A stretch of 53,056 nt of DNA. It comes from Candidatus Gastranaerophilales bacterium. GTDB taxonomy: Bacteria; Cyanobacteriota; Vampirovibrionia; Gastranaerophilales; Gastranaerophilaceae. Position 1 is the first letter of the stretch, and every line of letters starts with the position of its first letter. The notes under the pieces were generated by a model that saw nothing but the letters and a program-made list of their open reading frames with translations, ran no database searches and had not been told where the DNA came from. Of the stretch, positions 1 through 9,074 are shown piece by piece. The position numbers and the translations under genes were made by a program. The stretch is taken from NCBI GenBank assembly GCA_016282705.1, contig JAEELO010000066.1:1-53056 (forward strand), read 5' to 3'.

Positions 1-273
1 ACAAAATTCACAGCTAACGTTTACGTTTTAACAAAAGACGAAGGTGGTCGTCATACACCATTCTTCCCCGGTTACAGACCTCAGTTCTACATCAGAACAA
101 CTGACGTTACAGGTTCAATTAAATTTGACAGAGAAATGGTAATGCCTGGTGAAAACGTAGTAATGGATGTTGAATTAATCGCTCCTGTTGCTATCGAACA
201 AGGTATGAGATTCGCTATCAGAGAAGGCGGACGTACAGTAGGTGCTGGTGTTGTAGATAAAATTAACGCATAA
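1..273 (+). CDS. tuf: Elongation factor Tu, C-terminal part (5' truncated)
   Basis: The window opens inside this gene, with 90 codons left before TAA. The translation carries the EF-Tu C-terminal beta-barrel: [16 protein letters not shown], then TTDVTG, VMPGENV, and the terminal run [16 protein letters not shown]. This is the end of domain 3, which contacts aminoacyl-tRNA. EF-Tu is the GTPase that delivers aminoacyl-tRNA to the ribosome. Codon use has more GC-ending codons (ggt, gac, aac) than the neighbours, as expected of a very highly expressed gene. A strong terminator follows within 20 bases, so it ends its transcription unit. Confidence 0.97.
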   Translation, partial: TKFTANVYVLTKDEGGRHTPFFPGYRPQFYIRTTDVTGSIKFDREMVMPGENVVMDVELIAPVAIEQGMRFAIREGGRTVGAGVVDKINA

Positions 274-290
274 TTTTATTCAACATATAG

Positions 291-323
291 AAAAGACCGA
301 ACTAATAGTTCGGTCTTTTTTTG
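291..323 (+). terminator. Rho-independent terminator of tuf
   Basis: A perfect stem pairs AGACCGAACTA-type sequence with TAGTTCGGTCT, is preceded by an A run and is followed by seven T residues. It lies 18 bases after the tuf stop. Confidence 0.92.
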
Positions 324-373
324 TAAATATTAATAAATTATTTTTAATAAAATAACAAAAAAATATTTTATAG

Positions 374-2314
374 GTGTTTAAACATCATGACAGTGTTAAG
401 AGAATAGATGTGAATATTCAGCCTATAAAATTTTATAATCCATTTTCGATTATAAAAAATAACAGTAATAACAGTAATATAAAATACACAAATCCCTTTA
501 CAAAAGAGCAAAGGGATATTGTCAGTTTTTCTGCGAAGCAATATAATGCCGATTCTATAATTAATCCTACAAACCATTGTGGATATTGCGGATGTAAAAT
601 ATACAATGAAGGTCAGATAAATTCCATAGCGAAAGAAATTTTAGCTGCAAAATCAACAAGATTAGAAGGAAGAATAAAGAGTATTCTTGAAAAATTAGAA
701 GATGCTAAACATTCTCAAGAATTAGCAGTAGCAAAAAGAATGGAAAATAAAGAAGAAATAGACTTTTTCCAAGGTATTCTTGATGCTTCGGCAAAGAAGC
801 CGTTTTTAAAAGGAGAAGAATTATTTAAGCAAGTATATCATATGGAACCCGATAATGCTTCTGAAACACTTATAAAAAACATGCGTCCGTTATTAAAAAC
901 AATTGACCATATTTCTCCTCAAAGAGAAGAACATGAAAACGGAAATAGTGATATAAATTTAGTGGAAGCTTGTTATTGCTGTAATCATGATATTAAAAAA
1001 GGTTCGTCTTTCAATGAATTTTATACAATGTTCCCGACAATAAAAAATAACATGCCAAAAGAAAAGTTCCAATATGCAATGTCTCAGATTTTAGATTCCT
1101 CGCAGCAACAAATATTACAAAGACTATCAGCAACAAATATGCTAAGGCTATTGGAAAGATTATTTTTGCAAAGAACTGAAACATCTAATACCCTTGAATC
1201 TATAGATTTCAGAATACGAGGATGCAAGACAGGAATACAAAATTCTATAGAAACCTGCAAAAAAGAGATTGCAGACAAAGAAATTGAAAAAGCCGAATTA
1301 GAGAAAAAATTTGAAGAATTAAAACAAGATCCGGAATATGTTGCTATGCTTGACAGAATAGCATTGCAAACGCGATTGGATAATGTAACAACACAATTGG
1401 AAGGCACAAGAGTAAGACGACAGAAATTAAATGAATCATTAAATGCATTAAGAGCTCCTTCTAAAAAGAATAAAAAAAGAAATGAGCAAATGTCTGAAGA
1501 AGAAAAGGCGAAAAAAATTGAACAATTAAAAAAAGACATAGAATTGCTAACAGGACAAATAACAGAACAAGAAAATGAAAAATTTGAGATTGAAATTAAT
1601 CTTGAAGAATTAAATATGAAACATCCTACAATAGAAATACAACAATCAAGAAAAATGAAGGCTGATAATATCGTCAATGCTCATTCCGCTATTGAAAGAG
1701 ATGAAAAAACATTAGCTGAAAACAGAGAAAAGAAGTCAAAACTTGAAGAAACAGAAGCAGAACTCAAATCACAAATATCAGAAATGCCCGAATCTACAAA
1801 AACATTTAACATAGAGTCGTATTCTCCGGAAGAGCAGGAATGTTATAAAACATATAAAGATTTATTGGAAGCATTGGCATATATTAATGAACATCCGAAT
1901 GGCGGCAGTATAAGGATAATAATTCACTCAAAAGCGAAAGAACCCATAGAAGAAGCCATTTCCGAAAAAGAAAAAATGCCTGTTATAAAAGCATATAAGG
2001 CAAGTGAATACAGAAAAGAATTAGAATCAAGACTGGAAAAAATACAAAAGAGCATATATGATGTCACTGCAACTATTCATCAGCTGGAAAAAACCATAAA
2101 AAATAATAGAAGAATAGCTGCAGCTATGACAAAAGAAGAAGCTCAACAACAAAGCAATGAGCTTGCAGCGACAATAAGATATCTTACAGACAGACAGAAT
2201 TATATTAAACTTCCGCAACTAATTGCAAAAATCATTGCTGAAATTGAACTGTTAAATCAAACAATAATAAATTTAACGGAAAAACAGAAAACAATTGAAG
2301 AATCGTTCTCATAA
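374..2314 (+). CDS. HNH-nuclease-like protein with long coiled coil
   Basis: I do not recognise this as a named family. Residues about 65-205 look like a zinc-bound HNH (treble-clef) nuclease fold: a CGYCGC knuckle at 69-74, DH at 178-179 in TIDHISPQ, then INLVEACYCCNHD with C200, C203 and N/H at 204-205. From about residue 250 to the end the protein is charged and Lys/Glu/Gln rich with heptad character, predicting a long coiled coil. No signal peptide or membrane segment is seen. The GTG at 374 sits directly after an in-frame TAG. A second in-frame GTG at 410 (giving MNIQPIKFYNPF) has an AAGAGA-like sequence upstream and is an equally plausible start. A DNA-cleaving role, for instance defence or a mobile-element function, is inference only; there is no methylase or partner beside it. 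It could also use the zinc fold for structure alone. Confidence 0.7.
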   Translation: MFKHHDSVKRIDVNIQPIKFYNPFSIIKNNSNNSNIKYTNPFTKEQRDIVSFSAKQYNADSIINPTNHCGYCGCKIYNEGQINSIAKEILAAKSTRLEGRIKSILEKLEDAKHSQELAVAKRMENKEEIDFFQGILDASAKKPFLKGEELFKQVYHMEPDNASETLIKNMRPLLKTIDHISPQREEHENGNSDINLVEACYCCNHDIKKGSSFNEFYTMFPTIKNNMPKEKFQYAMSQILDSSQQQILQRLSATNMLRLLERLFLQRTETSNTLESIDFRIRGCKTGIQNSIETCKKEIADKEIEKAELEKKFEELKQDPEYVAMLDRIALQTRLDNVTTQLEGTRVRRQKLNESLNALRAPSKKNKKRNEQMSEEEKAKKIEQLKKDIELLTGQITEQENEKFEIEINLEELNMKHPTIEIQQSRKMKADNIVNAHSAIERDEKTLAENREKKSKLEETEAELKSQISEMPESTKTFNIESYSPEEQECYKTYKDLLEALAYINEHPNGGSIRIIIHSKAKEPIEEAISEKEKMPVIKAYKASEYRKELESRLEKIQKSIYDVTATIHQLEKTIKNNRRIAAAMTKEEAQQQSNELAATIRYLTDRQNYIKLPQLIAKIIAEIELLNQTIINLTEKQKTIEESFS

Positions 2315-2333
2315 CTTAATAATTGTAAAATAT

Positions 2334-2362
2334 TTGTCTGTTTTAATTTTCTAAACTATTAT
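2334..2362 (+). promoter_or_regulatory. Sigma-70-type promoter for the kinase operon
   Basis: TTGTCT at 2334-2339 and TATTAT at 2357-2362 are separated by 17 bases. The AGGAG ribosome site at 2369-2373 would lie almost at the predicted transcript start, giving a leader of only about 14 bases before the ATG at 2383. Confidence 0.5.
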
Positions 2363-2382
2363 TTTAATAGGAGTGTGTAATA

Positions 2383-3930
2383 ATGCAGCTGCCATATAAA
2401 ATATTAATTTTAGATGACGATAAACTTGTAACATCTTCATTAAAATCTTTGCTGATGTTAGAAGGGTTTACCGATGTTGTTCTGTATAATAATCCTAAGG
2501 AAGCTGTAGAATATTTAAATCACAATGTAAGGGATGTAATAATTTCAGATTTTATGATGCCGGAGATGAACGGATTAGAATTCCTGTCAGAGGCAAAAAA
2601 ACTATATCCGAATGCAAGTATGATATTACTTACCGGCTATGCGGACAAAGAAAATGCAATAAAAGCTATAAATGAGGTTGGATTATATAAGTATATAGAA
2701 AAACCTTGGGATAATGATGAACTTGTAATTAACATAAAAAATGCTTATGAAAGAGCACATTTAGTTGACCAACTTGAAAAAACGAATATAGAATTAAAAA
2801 AACACACTCTACACTTGGAAGAATTGGTTAGAGAAAAAACAGCAGATATAATTGAAATGAATGAGAGGTTAAGTGCCGTAATAAACAATTGTGCTGACGG
2901 TATTTTAATCGTTGATAAACAAGGGAAAATAACTGAAGATAATCCTGCTTGTGAGTCACTTTGGGGCATGTCAGATGAAATACTTAAAACAAAGACGATA
3001 TACGAATTGTTTGAAGCATATGAAACAGACTGGAATGAAGTTATTAATGATGAAGAAGAAAAATTAATACGAGAAATTAATATTATAAATGTTGTTAACG
3101 GAAATAAAATTCCGGTTGAAATAAGCAGTGCATTCATTCCTGCCAAATCTGATACAGAAGAAGGCAAGCATGTTTTTGTTATCAGAAATATTCATTTTCA
3201 AAAAGAAATGGACAGATTAAGAGAAGATTTCATCGCAACATTGACTCACGACCTTAGAACGCCGTCTTTAGCTTCAATTCAGACATTGGAGTATTTTTTA
3301 AACGGAAAATTGGGAGAGTTAACGGAAAAACAAAATCTGCTGTTAAGTACAATGAAAAAAAGTCAGGAAGATATGCTCGGACTAATTAACACTCTTTTGG
3401 AAGTGTATAAGTATGAATCCGGAAGATTAAAATTGATAAAAACGCCTTTTGAATTTAAAAGCTTATCTGAAGAATGTATATCACAAATTAAACCGCTTGC
3501 AGATGCTAAGAATCAGCAAATAGAAACTATATATACAAATATAGATGCTGCCCCTGTTTTAGCGGACAGAAATGAAATAAGAAGAGTAATTATAAACCTT
3601 CTTGGAAATGCTGTTAAATATACACAAGAAGGCGGGTTAATTCAAATACGAGCTGAAGAAGACGGTAATGATTTAAGATTTTCCGTAAAAGATAACGGTG
3701 AGGGTATTTATAAAAAAGATATTCCGAAATTGTTTAAAAGATTTTCACAGGGCACACAGGAAAAGCGCTCAATAAGTACAGGTTTAGGATTATATTTATC
3801 AAAACAAATCATAGATGCACATGGCGGGAAAATATGGCTGGAAAGTGATAAAGGAAAAGGAAGCGAATTTTTCTTTCTTCTTCTTGATGCGGTAATGATA
3901 AAAGATAAGGACGAAGTATGGACAGCTTAA
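2383..3930 (+). CDS. Hybrid receiver-PAS-histidine kinase
   Basis: Cytoplasmic sensor kinase with an N-terminal receiver domain. Receiver, residues 5-120: acidic pocket DDD at 11-13, phosphoacceptor D56 in ISDFMMPEMNG, T84 and K107 (EKPW). A coiled linker (about 125-165) leads to a PAS domain (about 165-280). HisKA follows with H289 in LTHDLRTP, then a HATPase with the N box LLGNAVKY, DNGEGI and STGLGLYL. All catalytic residues are present. No transmembrane segment is seen, so it senses an internal signal or receives phosphate through the receiver. AGGAG lies 9 bases before ATG. Its end overlaps the next gene, a NarL-type regulator, by 13 bases, so the two are probably a cognate pair. The family is recognised, but the signal is unknown. 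Confidence 0.93.
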   Translation: MQLPYKILILDDDKLVTSSLKSLLMLEGFTDVVLYNNPKEAVEYLNHNVRDVIISDFMMPEMNGLEFLSEAKKLYPNASMILLTGYADKENAIKAINEVGLYKYIEKPWDNDELVINIKNAYERAHLVDQLEKTNIELKKHTLHLEELVREKTADIIEMNERLSAVINNCADGILIVDKQGKITEDNPACESLWGMSDEILKTKTIYELFEAYETDWNEVINDEEEKLIREINIINVVNGNKIPVEISSAFIPAKSDTEEGKHVFVIRNIHFQKEMDRLREDFIATLTHDLRTPSLASIQTLEYFLNGKLGELTEKQNLLLSTMKKSQEDMLGLINTLLEVYKYESGRLKLIKTPFEFKSLSEECISQIKPLADAKNQQIETIYTNIDAAPVLADRNEIRRVIINLLGNAVKYTQEGGLIQIRAEEDGNDLRFSVKDNGEGIYKKDIPKLFKRFSQGTQEKRSISTGLGLYLSKQIIDAHGGKIWLESDKGKGSEFFFLLLDAVMIKDKDEVWTA

Positions 3931-4592
3931 AAGTTTTACTTGTAGAAGATCATACAATGGTAAGGCTTGGGCTTTCCCTTGTATTTGAAAATGCTGAAGG
4001 AATTGAATTAGTGGGAGAAGCCGAAAACGGTAAAAAAGGGGTTGAACTTGCACTAAAATTAAATCCTGATGTTGTGCTAATGGATATAGGTCTTCCGGAA
4101 TTAGACGGTATTCAGGCAACTAATTTGATAAAGAAATCTAATCCGAATATTAAAGTACTTATATTCACTTCAAGAGAATCGGAGGATGATGTTTTTGATT
4201 CTTTATCGGCAGGTGCTGACGGATATATTATGAAAGGTGCTAATGAAGAACAAATGATATCTGCAATAAAAGCAGTAGCAGAAGGAACTGCATGGCTTGA
4301 TCCGGCTATTGCAAGATTAGTGCTTTCTAATGTCAGAAAACAATCAACAGCTGTTAAACCAAATACACCCGATGCAACAGGAAATAAAGCAAAAAATATG
4401 TATGGACTTACTGATAGAGAAATTGAAGTTTTGGCATTAATAGTTGAAGGTCAAAACAATGAAGATATTGCTAAAAATCTTGTTATAACTCTTGCTACGG
4501 CAAAAGCGCATGTTCACAGCATTCTTCAAAAAATGTATGTTTCTAACCGTACACAAGCTACAATTCAAGCCGTAAAAGAAGGACTTATATAG
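3918..4592 (+). CDS. NarL/FixJ-family response regulator
   Basis: Two-domain transcription factor of 224 residues. The receiver holds acidic residues ED at 10-11, phosphoacceptor D56 in LMDIGLPELDG, the switch TSRES near 88 and K about 106 (MKGA). The LuxR-type helix-turn-helix occupies about 158-224: LTDREIEVLALIVEGQNNED followed by TAKAHVHSILQKM. It starts inside the 3' end of the kinase gene and its stop abuts the next ATG directly, so the three genes form one operon. It presumably takes phosphate from the upstream kinase and binds target promoters. No target site can be named from the sequence. Confidence 0.94.
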   Translation: MDSLKVLLVEDHTMVRLGLSLVFENAEGIELVGEAENGKKGVELALKLNPDVVLMDIGLPELDGIQATNLIKKSNPNIKVLIFTSRESEDDVFDSLSAGADGYIMKGANEEQMISAIKAVAEGTAWLDPAIARLVLSNVRKQSTAVKPNTPDATGNKAKNMYGLTDREIEVLALIVEGQNNEDIAKNLVITLATAKAHVHSILQKMYVSNRTQATIQAVKEGLI

Positions 4593-5657
4593 ATGAAAAA
4601 GCTTGTTCTGTTTTGTCTTATTCTTTTCTTTTTTTCAGGTATTTGTTATGCAAAAAAAGAAAAAGTAATACCAGATCCTTTATATCTAAATTCAGAAACA
4701 AAGGATTTTGAACAAATAGAACAAAAACCCGAAAAAATAAAAGATCCAAGAACCTTAAAGGAAAAAACGAGAGCGAAACTGCATTTACCACCATCAAAAA
4801 AAGTTTATTATCATAATATAGACAAAAGTAAAATTCCGATAACAATGGATGACTATTATAAAATGGCATATGACAAAAAGAGGAAAGATTTTCAAATTCC
4901 CGAGCCTCAATTTACGGCAAGTGCTGAAATCGTAGTTCCACATCCGCATTTTCGGGTTATAAGTTATAATATGCCTCCGGGACAGAGAAATATTGATTTG
5001 ACAAAACTTGTTGGACAAAGAGTTGCATCATCTCCGGGTATACTTTCTCCTGATAAAAAGAAAATGGTTTATACAAAAAGTTTCTTTTATCCTCGTTTTA
5101 ATCAAACAGCATCTTCCGCATATTATATTCCGACAGATGGAGGAGATGCATATGATGTTTTGTATAAAACAAATGTTATGCAGGGGAATCCTGAACCTAT
5201 TTTGTCTGTGGGAATGGATTATTTGCAGCAATTCCAGTTCAAAACACTTTTCCCGATTGATTTTTCAAAAGACAGTTCTAAAATAGCATTTAAAGAGAAA
5301 GTGGGTTCCAATATAGAAGAAACATGGCAGACAAATGTTATTATATATGATTTTAAGACAAAGACATGGAAACGATTGACTGCCGTTCGCGAAGCAATAG
5401 TATATTGGTGGCGTCAAAATATGCAGATAGAACTAAAGGATTATATGTGGGATATTTTCCCTGTCGGCTGGGATAAAAATAATCCGGATAGACTTGTTGT
5501 ATATGCATATGCATTCACACAGGAAGAACCCTTGTTTTTAGGTACTTGGAGTATCGATTATGATGAACAAAAATCAGAATTAATATCCATAAATTCCACA
5601 AATGTAAATATTGATTTAAACGGATTTGGATTAAAAGAAATAAAATTTATTCATTAA
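4593..5657 (+). CDS. Exported protein, beta-propeller-like (TolB-like repeats)
   Basis: A 354-residue protein with a clear signal peptide: MKK, hydrophobic LVLFCLILFFFSG, then a cleavage site near CYA-KK. There is no lipobox Asp/Gly context beyond the single Cys, so it is probably periplasmic or secreted. The mature part has a charged segment to about residue 130. After that come motifs typical of TolB/DPP-like propeller blades: SPDKKKMVYTKSF, FSKDSSKIAFKEK, and NVIIYDFKTKTWKRLT. I do not know a specific family. It directly abuts the response regulator gene (stop 4592, ATG 4593), suggesting that it is made with the two-component system and may be a sensor accessory or an output. The convergent gene ends 2 bases away. 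Confidence 0.72.
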   Translation: MKKLVLFCLILFFFSGICYAKKEKVIPDPLYLNSETKDFEQIEQKPEKIKDPRTLKEKTRAKLHLPPSKKVYYHNIDKSKIPITMDDYYKMAYDKKRKDFQIPEPQFTASAEIVVPHPHFRVISYNMPPGQRNIDLTKLVGQRVASSPGILSPDKKKMVYTKSFFYPRFNQTASSAYYIPTDGGDAYDVLYKTNVMQGNPEPILSVGMDYLQQFQFKTLFPIDFSKDSSKIAFKEKVGSNIEETWQTNVIIYDFKTKTWKRLTAVREAIVYWWRQNMQIELKDYMWDIFPVGWDKNNPDRLVVYAYAFTQEEPLFLGTWSIDYDEQKSELISINSTNVNIDLNGFGLKEIKFIH

Positions 5658-5659
5658 TT

Positions 5660-7477
5660 TTATACGGGATAAAATACAGTAAAATCAGCATTTTTTCTGT
5701 TCATTTGTTTTTGAATATGGTCACTTGCTTCTTTCCCGTTGCCAAGTGCAATAGAAATATGACCTGCGGGATGTCCTTCTGACTTATTCCATACAACAAC
5801 CGCACCTGCCGGCAAATTAGCTAATTCGCTTCTGTCTACTTTTACTTCTTTAAAATGTTTAGATAAAGTTGGGTCATTTCTAAATTGTTCTGCGGCCAAA
5901 TATGCTTTCGGAAGCGGAGTAAGGGCAGTTCTTCCGCCGCCTAAGAATTTTCTGATTGCTCTTCCTACACCGACAAGACAGCTTCCTATAGAATCCATAT
6001 CTTTTGCGATTCCGGAACATAATTTCGCAAGCTGAGCACCAACTTCTGCATTATATTCGGGTTCTAAGCTATTGTTTGATTTATTTTCTTCATTTTTCTT
6101 ATTTTGTATGGCATTTTCAATTTTATTTACATAATCTTGAGCTTCTTTAACTCCAGCTTTTGCTTCTGTTGCAGCTGTTTGTTTCCCTGTCGTTAAAGCT
6201 TCTTTCGCTTGTTCATAATTTTCTCTTGCCGTTTTTAATTCGGGATTTGATGTCTCTAATTTCGCAATTTCGGCATCTATTTCTCCTTTTTCCGAGTTTA
6301 AATTATTAAGTGTTGTTTCCTGTTCGGTTTTTGTTTTATTTAAGTTATCTAATTCTGTTTGTGCATCATTCAATTCTTGCTTTTTACTGTCTCTTTCCGC
6401 TTCCGCCGCAGAAATCTGCTGAGTAACAGCATTTATTTTACTTCTTAATTCAGCTTTTTGTTCTTCTGACATATTTGAAGTATCTGTATTTTCAAGTTCA
6501 GCTTTACAGTTTTTTAAATTTTCCGCTTCTGATACTGCGTTATTATAGGATGTTTCACAAGAAGAAACAGTAGTTTCCTGCTTTGATATTGAAATTTCAG
6601 TTTGACTGATTTCTTGCTCTTTAGCAGAAATATCCTTTACTTTAGCATCTAACTTAGCTGCCAAATCCGCATCAATAGATTTTAATTGTTCCTGATACGT
6701 TGCATAAGCCGTATCAACATTTTCTTGCAATTCTTTTACAGAAGAATCCGTACCGTTCAATACAGCCTCAAGAGCATTTTGCTTGTCTGTTAGAGTGCCT
6801 TTCGCAGTATTTAATTCACTTGTTAATTCTTCTTTAGTCATATTGTTAATATCTTTTTGCTTCACTTCATCGGGCGAAGAAGAATCATAATCTTTACTGC
6901 TTGAAGAATGATGATGTTTTTTTTCTGATGATGATTCGGTTGATTCAACATTAGAAGGAGTAATGGGAGATTCAGGTGCTGTAATATTGCCTGCCGAAGG
7001 TTCTACATTCTCATCAAATTGAAATGTTCCTTCTTGAATAGCTTGAGCAGCAGAAAGGATATCATCAAGAGATATATTCTCTGAATTTGTATCATAATTT
7101 TTAATTTTATTTAAAAATCTGTTGATTTCATCTTGATTCAGTTTCCCGTCAGAGTCTTTATCTAATGTATCTATTACGGATTTATCACTGAATAAATCAT
7201 TTAATATATCATTAATACCTGCCGGATTATCCTCAATATTTTGTCCGTTCCCATCCAATAATTGACCGTTTTCTATACTCATATTGAGGATATCACCTAT
7301 ATTCATGGATGCTATTTCATTAGAAGAACCCAGTTCATCTTTTAAATAATTTTTAAATTCTTGAGAGTACATGAATATACTGACATTTGCAGAGTCAGTA
7401 TTATATTTTTTATTTGATATTTTTCCAAGATTATCAAGGTAATTTTCAAAACCTTGAATCAAAGAAGCAATATTCAT
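5660..7477 (-). CDS. EF-hand, coiled-coil, cysteine-peptidase-like protein
   Basis: A 605-residue protein without a recognisable signal peptide. Residues 106-117 (DKDSDGKLNQDE) form a canonical EF-hand calcium loop; a weaker loop, DGNGQNIED, lies at 75-83. A Ser/His/Asp-rich linker (about 170-205) leads into a long coiled coil (about 210-460) rich in Glu, Lys, Ala and Thr. The C-terminal domain (about 475-605) resembles NlpC/P60 or CHAP hydrolases: C500 in GSCLVGVGRAIRKF, AGAVVVWN, then H573 in GHPAGHISIALGNG, with D586 as a possible third residue. Such domains cut peptidoglycan stem peptides. Export would need a non-classical route, so the location is uncertain. The catalytic assignment is by pattern only. 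It is convergent with the preceding gene. Confidence 0.66.
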   Translation of the reverse strand: MNIASLIQGFENYLDNLGKISNKKYNTDSANVSIFMYSQEFKNYLKDELGSSNEIASMNIGDILNMSIENGQLLDGNGQNIEDNPAGINDILNDLFSDKSVIDTLDKDSDGKLNQDEINRFLNKIKNYDTNSENISLDDILSAAQAIQEGTFQFDENVEPSAGNITAPESPITPSNVESTESSSEKKHHHSSSSKDYDSSSPDEVKQKDINNMTKEELTSELNTAKGTLTDKQNALEAVLNGTDSSVKELQENVDTAYATYQEQLKSIDADLAAKLDAKVKDISAKEQEISQTEISISKQETTVSSCETSYNNAVSEAENLKNCKAELENTDTSNMSEEQKAELRSKINAVTQQISAAEAERDSKKQELNDAQTELDNLNKTKTEQETTLNNLNSEKGEIDAEIAKLETSNPELKTARENYEQAKEALTTGKQTAATEAKAGVKEAQDYVNKIENAIQNKKNEENKSNNSLEPEYNAEVGAQLAKLCSGIAKDMDSIGSCLVGVGRAIRKFLGGGRTALTPLPKAYLAAEQFRNDPTLSKHFKEVKVDRSELANLPAGAVVVWNKSEGHPAGHISIALGNGKEASDHIQKQMNRKNADFTVFYPV

Positions 7478-7568
7478 CTCTCCATAAGTCTCCCATATAT
7501 AAAAAAAATTTTTATGAGATGAATTTTCAGAAATAATAAAAAAATTAATATTTATTAATACCTAAATT

Positions 7569-8564
7569 TTATAAATTACCTATTACGGCATTTGTAAATT
7601 CTTCCGTAGTAGCACTGCCGCCTAAGTCTTCCGTTACAATATAACCGTCTTTTAAAGTTTTATATAATGCTTTTTCAATCCTTTGAGCTGCATCATTTTG
7701 ATTAATATATTTAAGCATTTCTATTGCAGAAAGAATAAGTGCCGTCGGATTTGCTTTATTTTGACCTTTTATATCAGGTGCGCTTCCATGTACAGGTTCA
7801 AAAACAGCCGCATTTAAACCTATATTTGCACCTTGTGCAACACCAAGCCCGCCTATAAGTCCCGCACATAAATCGGACACTATATCTCCATATAAATTAG
7901 GTAATACAAGAACATCAAATTTAGACGGATTTTGTACCAGCTGCATACATAAATTATCTACGAGAATTTCATTGTATTCTATGTTAGAACATTTTTGTGC
8001 AACTTCTCTTACGCAATTTAAAAATAAACCGTCTGTGAGCTTGCATATATTTGCTTTAGATACGGCAGTAACTCTTTTTCTTTTATTCTTTATGGCATAA
8101 TCAAAAGCAAATTCTGCAATTCTTATAGATGCTTTTCTGGTTATTATTTTTATTGATTCGGCTGTATCCTCGTCAATTTGTCTTTCAATACCTGCATATA
8201 GATCTTCTGTATTTTCTCTTACTATAACAAGGTCAACATTATCATATCTGGTTTTTATCCCATCAATATTCTTACAGGGACGCAGATTGGCATATAAATC
8301 CAATGACTTTCTTAATTGAACATTTACACTTCTGAAACCTTTTCCTATAGGAGTCGTTACAGGAGCTTTTAGGGCAACTTTATTCTTTTTTATAGATTCA
8401 ATTACTCTATCAGGAAGCGGTGAGCCTTCTTCTTCCGCTACTTCCGCACCTGCAGTCTGAATATCCCATTCGATTTGAGCACCTGCCTCTTTTAATATTT
8501 CGAGTACCGAATTCGTAATTTCAGGACCTATACCGTCTCCAGGGATTAAAGTAACTGTCTGCAT
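7569..8564 (-). CDS. NAD-type isocitrate dehydrogenase
   Basis: A member of the decarboxylating beta-hydroxyacid dehydrogenase family, 331 residues. Isocitrate rather than isopropylmalate use is suggested by S79 and N81 in RSVNVQLRK (the isocitrate-binding Ser-x-Asn) and by RENTEDLYAGIE at 116-127; LeuB proteins usually differ there. R85, R95, K170, D203, D227 and D231 line the active site. GSAPDIKG at 260-267 has Asp where NADP enzymes carry Lys, which points to NAD. It converts isocitrate to 2-oxoglutarate. It is the last gene of a three-gene minus-strand operon, 9 bases after the small dehydratase subunit. Homoisocitrate dehydrogenase is the main alternative, but lysine here is made by the DAP route (dapL, dapF in the window). 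Confidence 0.84.
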   Translation of the reverse strand: MQTVTLIPGDGIGPEITNSVLEILKEAGAQIEWDIQTAGAEVAEEEGSPLPDRVIESIKKNKVALKAPVTTPIGKGFRSVNVQLRKSLDLYANLRPCKNIDGIKTRYDNVDLVIVRENTEDLYAGIERQIDEDTAESIKIITRKASIRIAEFAFDYAIKNKRKRVTAVSKANICKLTDGLFLNCVREVAQKCSNIEYNEILVDNLCMQLVQNPSKFDVLVLPNLYGDIVSDLCAGLIGGLGVAQGANIGLNAAVFEPVHGSAPDIKGQNKANPTALILSAIEMLKYINQNDAAQRIEKALYKTLKDGYIVTEDLGGSATTEEFTNAVIGNL

Positions 8565-8573
8565 TTTTTCTCC

Positions 8574-9074
8574 TTATACTAAATCAAAATCACCATGCTT
8601 TTTAATATGCTCAATTAAACCGCCTTCGTTTAACAACTTTATCATTACATCCGGCAATGGTGTTATCGGCATTCTTATATCCTGTGTTTTATTATATACA
8701 TAACCTTGTTTAATATCAATTTCAAGTTCATCACACGCATTTATTTTATCAGTATCACATTCAATTAAAAGCAATCCAATGTTTATTGCATTACGATAAA
8801 ATATTCTGGCAAAACTTTTTGCAAGAACTGCGCCAACACCCGCTATTTTAATAATTTGCGGTGCATGTTCTCTTGAAGAACCAAGACCAAAGTTATTACC
8901 TGCAACAACAAAATCTCCTTTGCTCATTTTTGATGCGAATTCGGGGTCTGCATCTTCAAGAACATGTTTTGCAAGTTCCGGAAGATTTGAACGCAAATGG
9001 AATAATCTTCCCGGTGCTATATGGTCTGTTGAAATATCATCGCCAAATTTAAATGCTTTTCCTTTTAATTCCAT
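8574..9074 (-). CDS. Aconitase/isopropylmalate-isomerase family small subunit
   Basis: The swivel domain of a two-subunit hydro-lyase, 166 residues. Visible signatures are DDISTDHIAPGR near residue 12, GNNFGLGSSREHAPQ near 60 and SFARIFYRNAINIGL near 85. These match the LeuD/HacB group and the aconitase swivel domain. It pairs with the large subunit encoded immediately upstream; the stop and start share one base (TAATG), so translation is coupled. Because the next gene looks like isocitrate dehydrogenase, the likely substrate is citrate/isocitrate, although leucine biosynthesis (LeuD) cannot be excluded from the small subunit alone. Confidence 0.85.
   Translation of the reverse strand: MELKGKAFKFGDDISTDHIAPGRLFHLRSNLPELAKHVLEDADPEFASKMSKGDFVVAGNNFGLGSSREHAPQIIKIAGVGAVLAKSFARIFYRNAINIGLLLIECDTDKINACDELEIDIKQGYVYNKTQDIRMPITPLPDVMIKLLNEGGLIEHIKKHGDFDLV

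Noticed and set aside
1084-1677. 197-residue minus-strand ORF inside the HNH/coiled-coil gene
   Set aside because: It is Ser/Phe/Cys-rich mirror sequence of the Lys/Glu-rich coiled coil, with no domain, no ribosome site and the plus-strand gene clearly coding.
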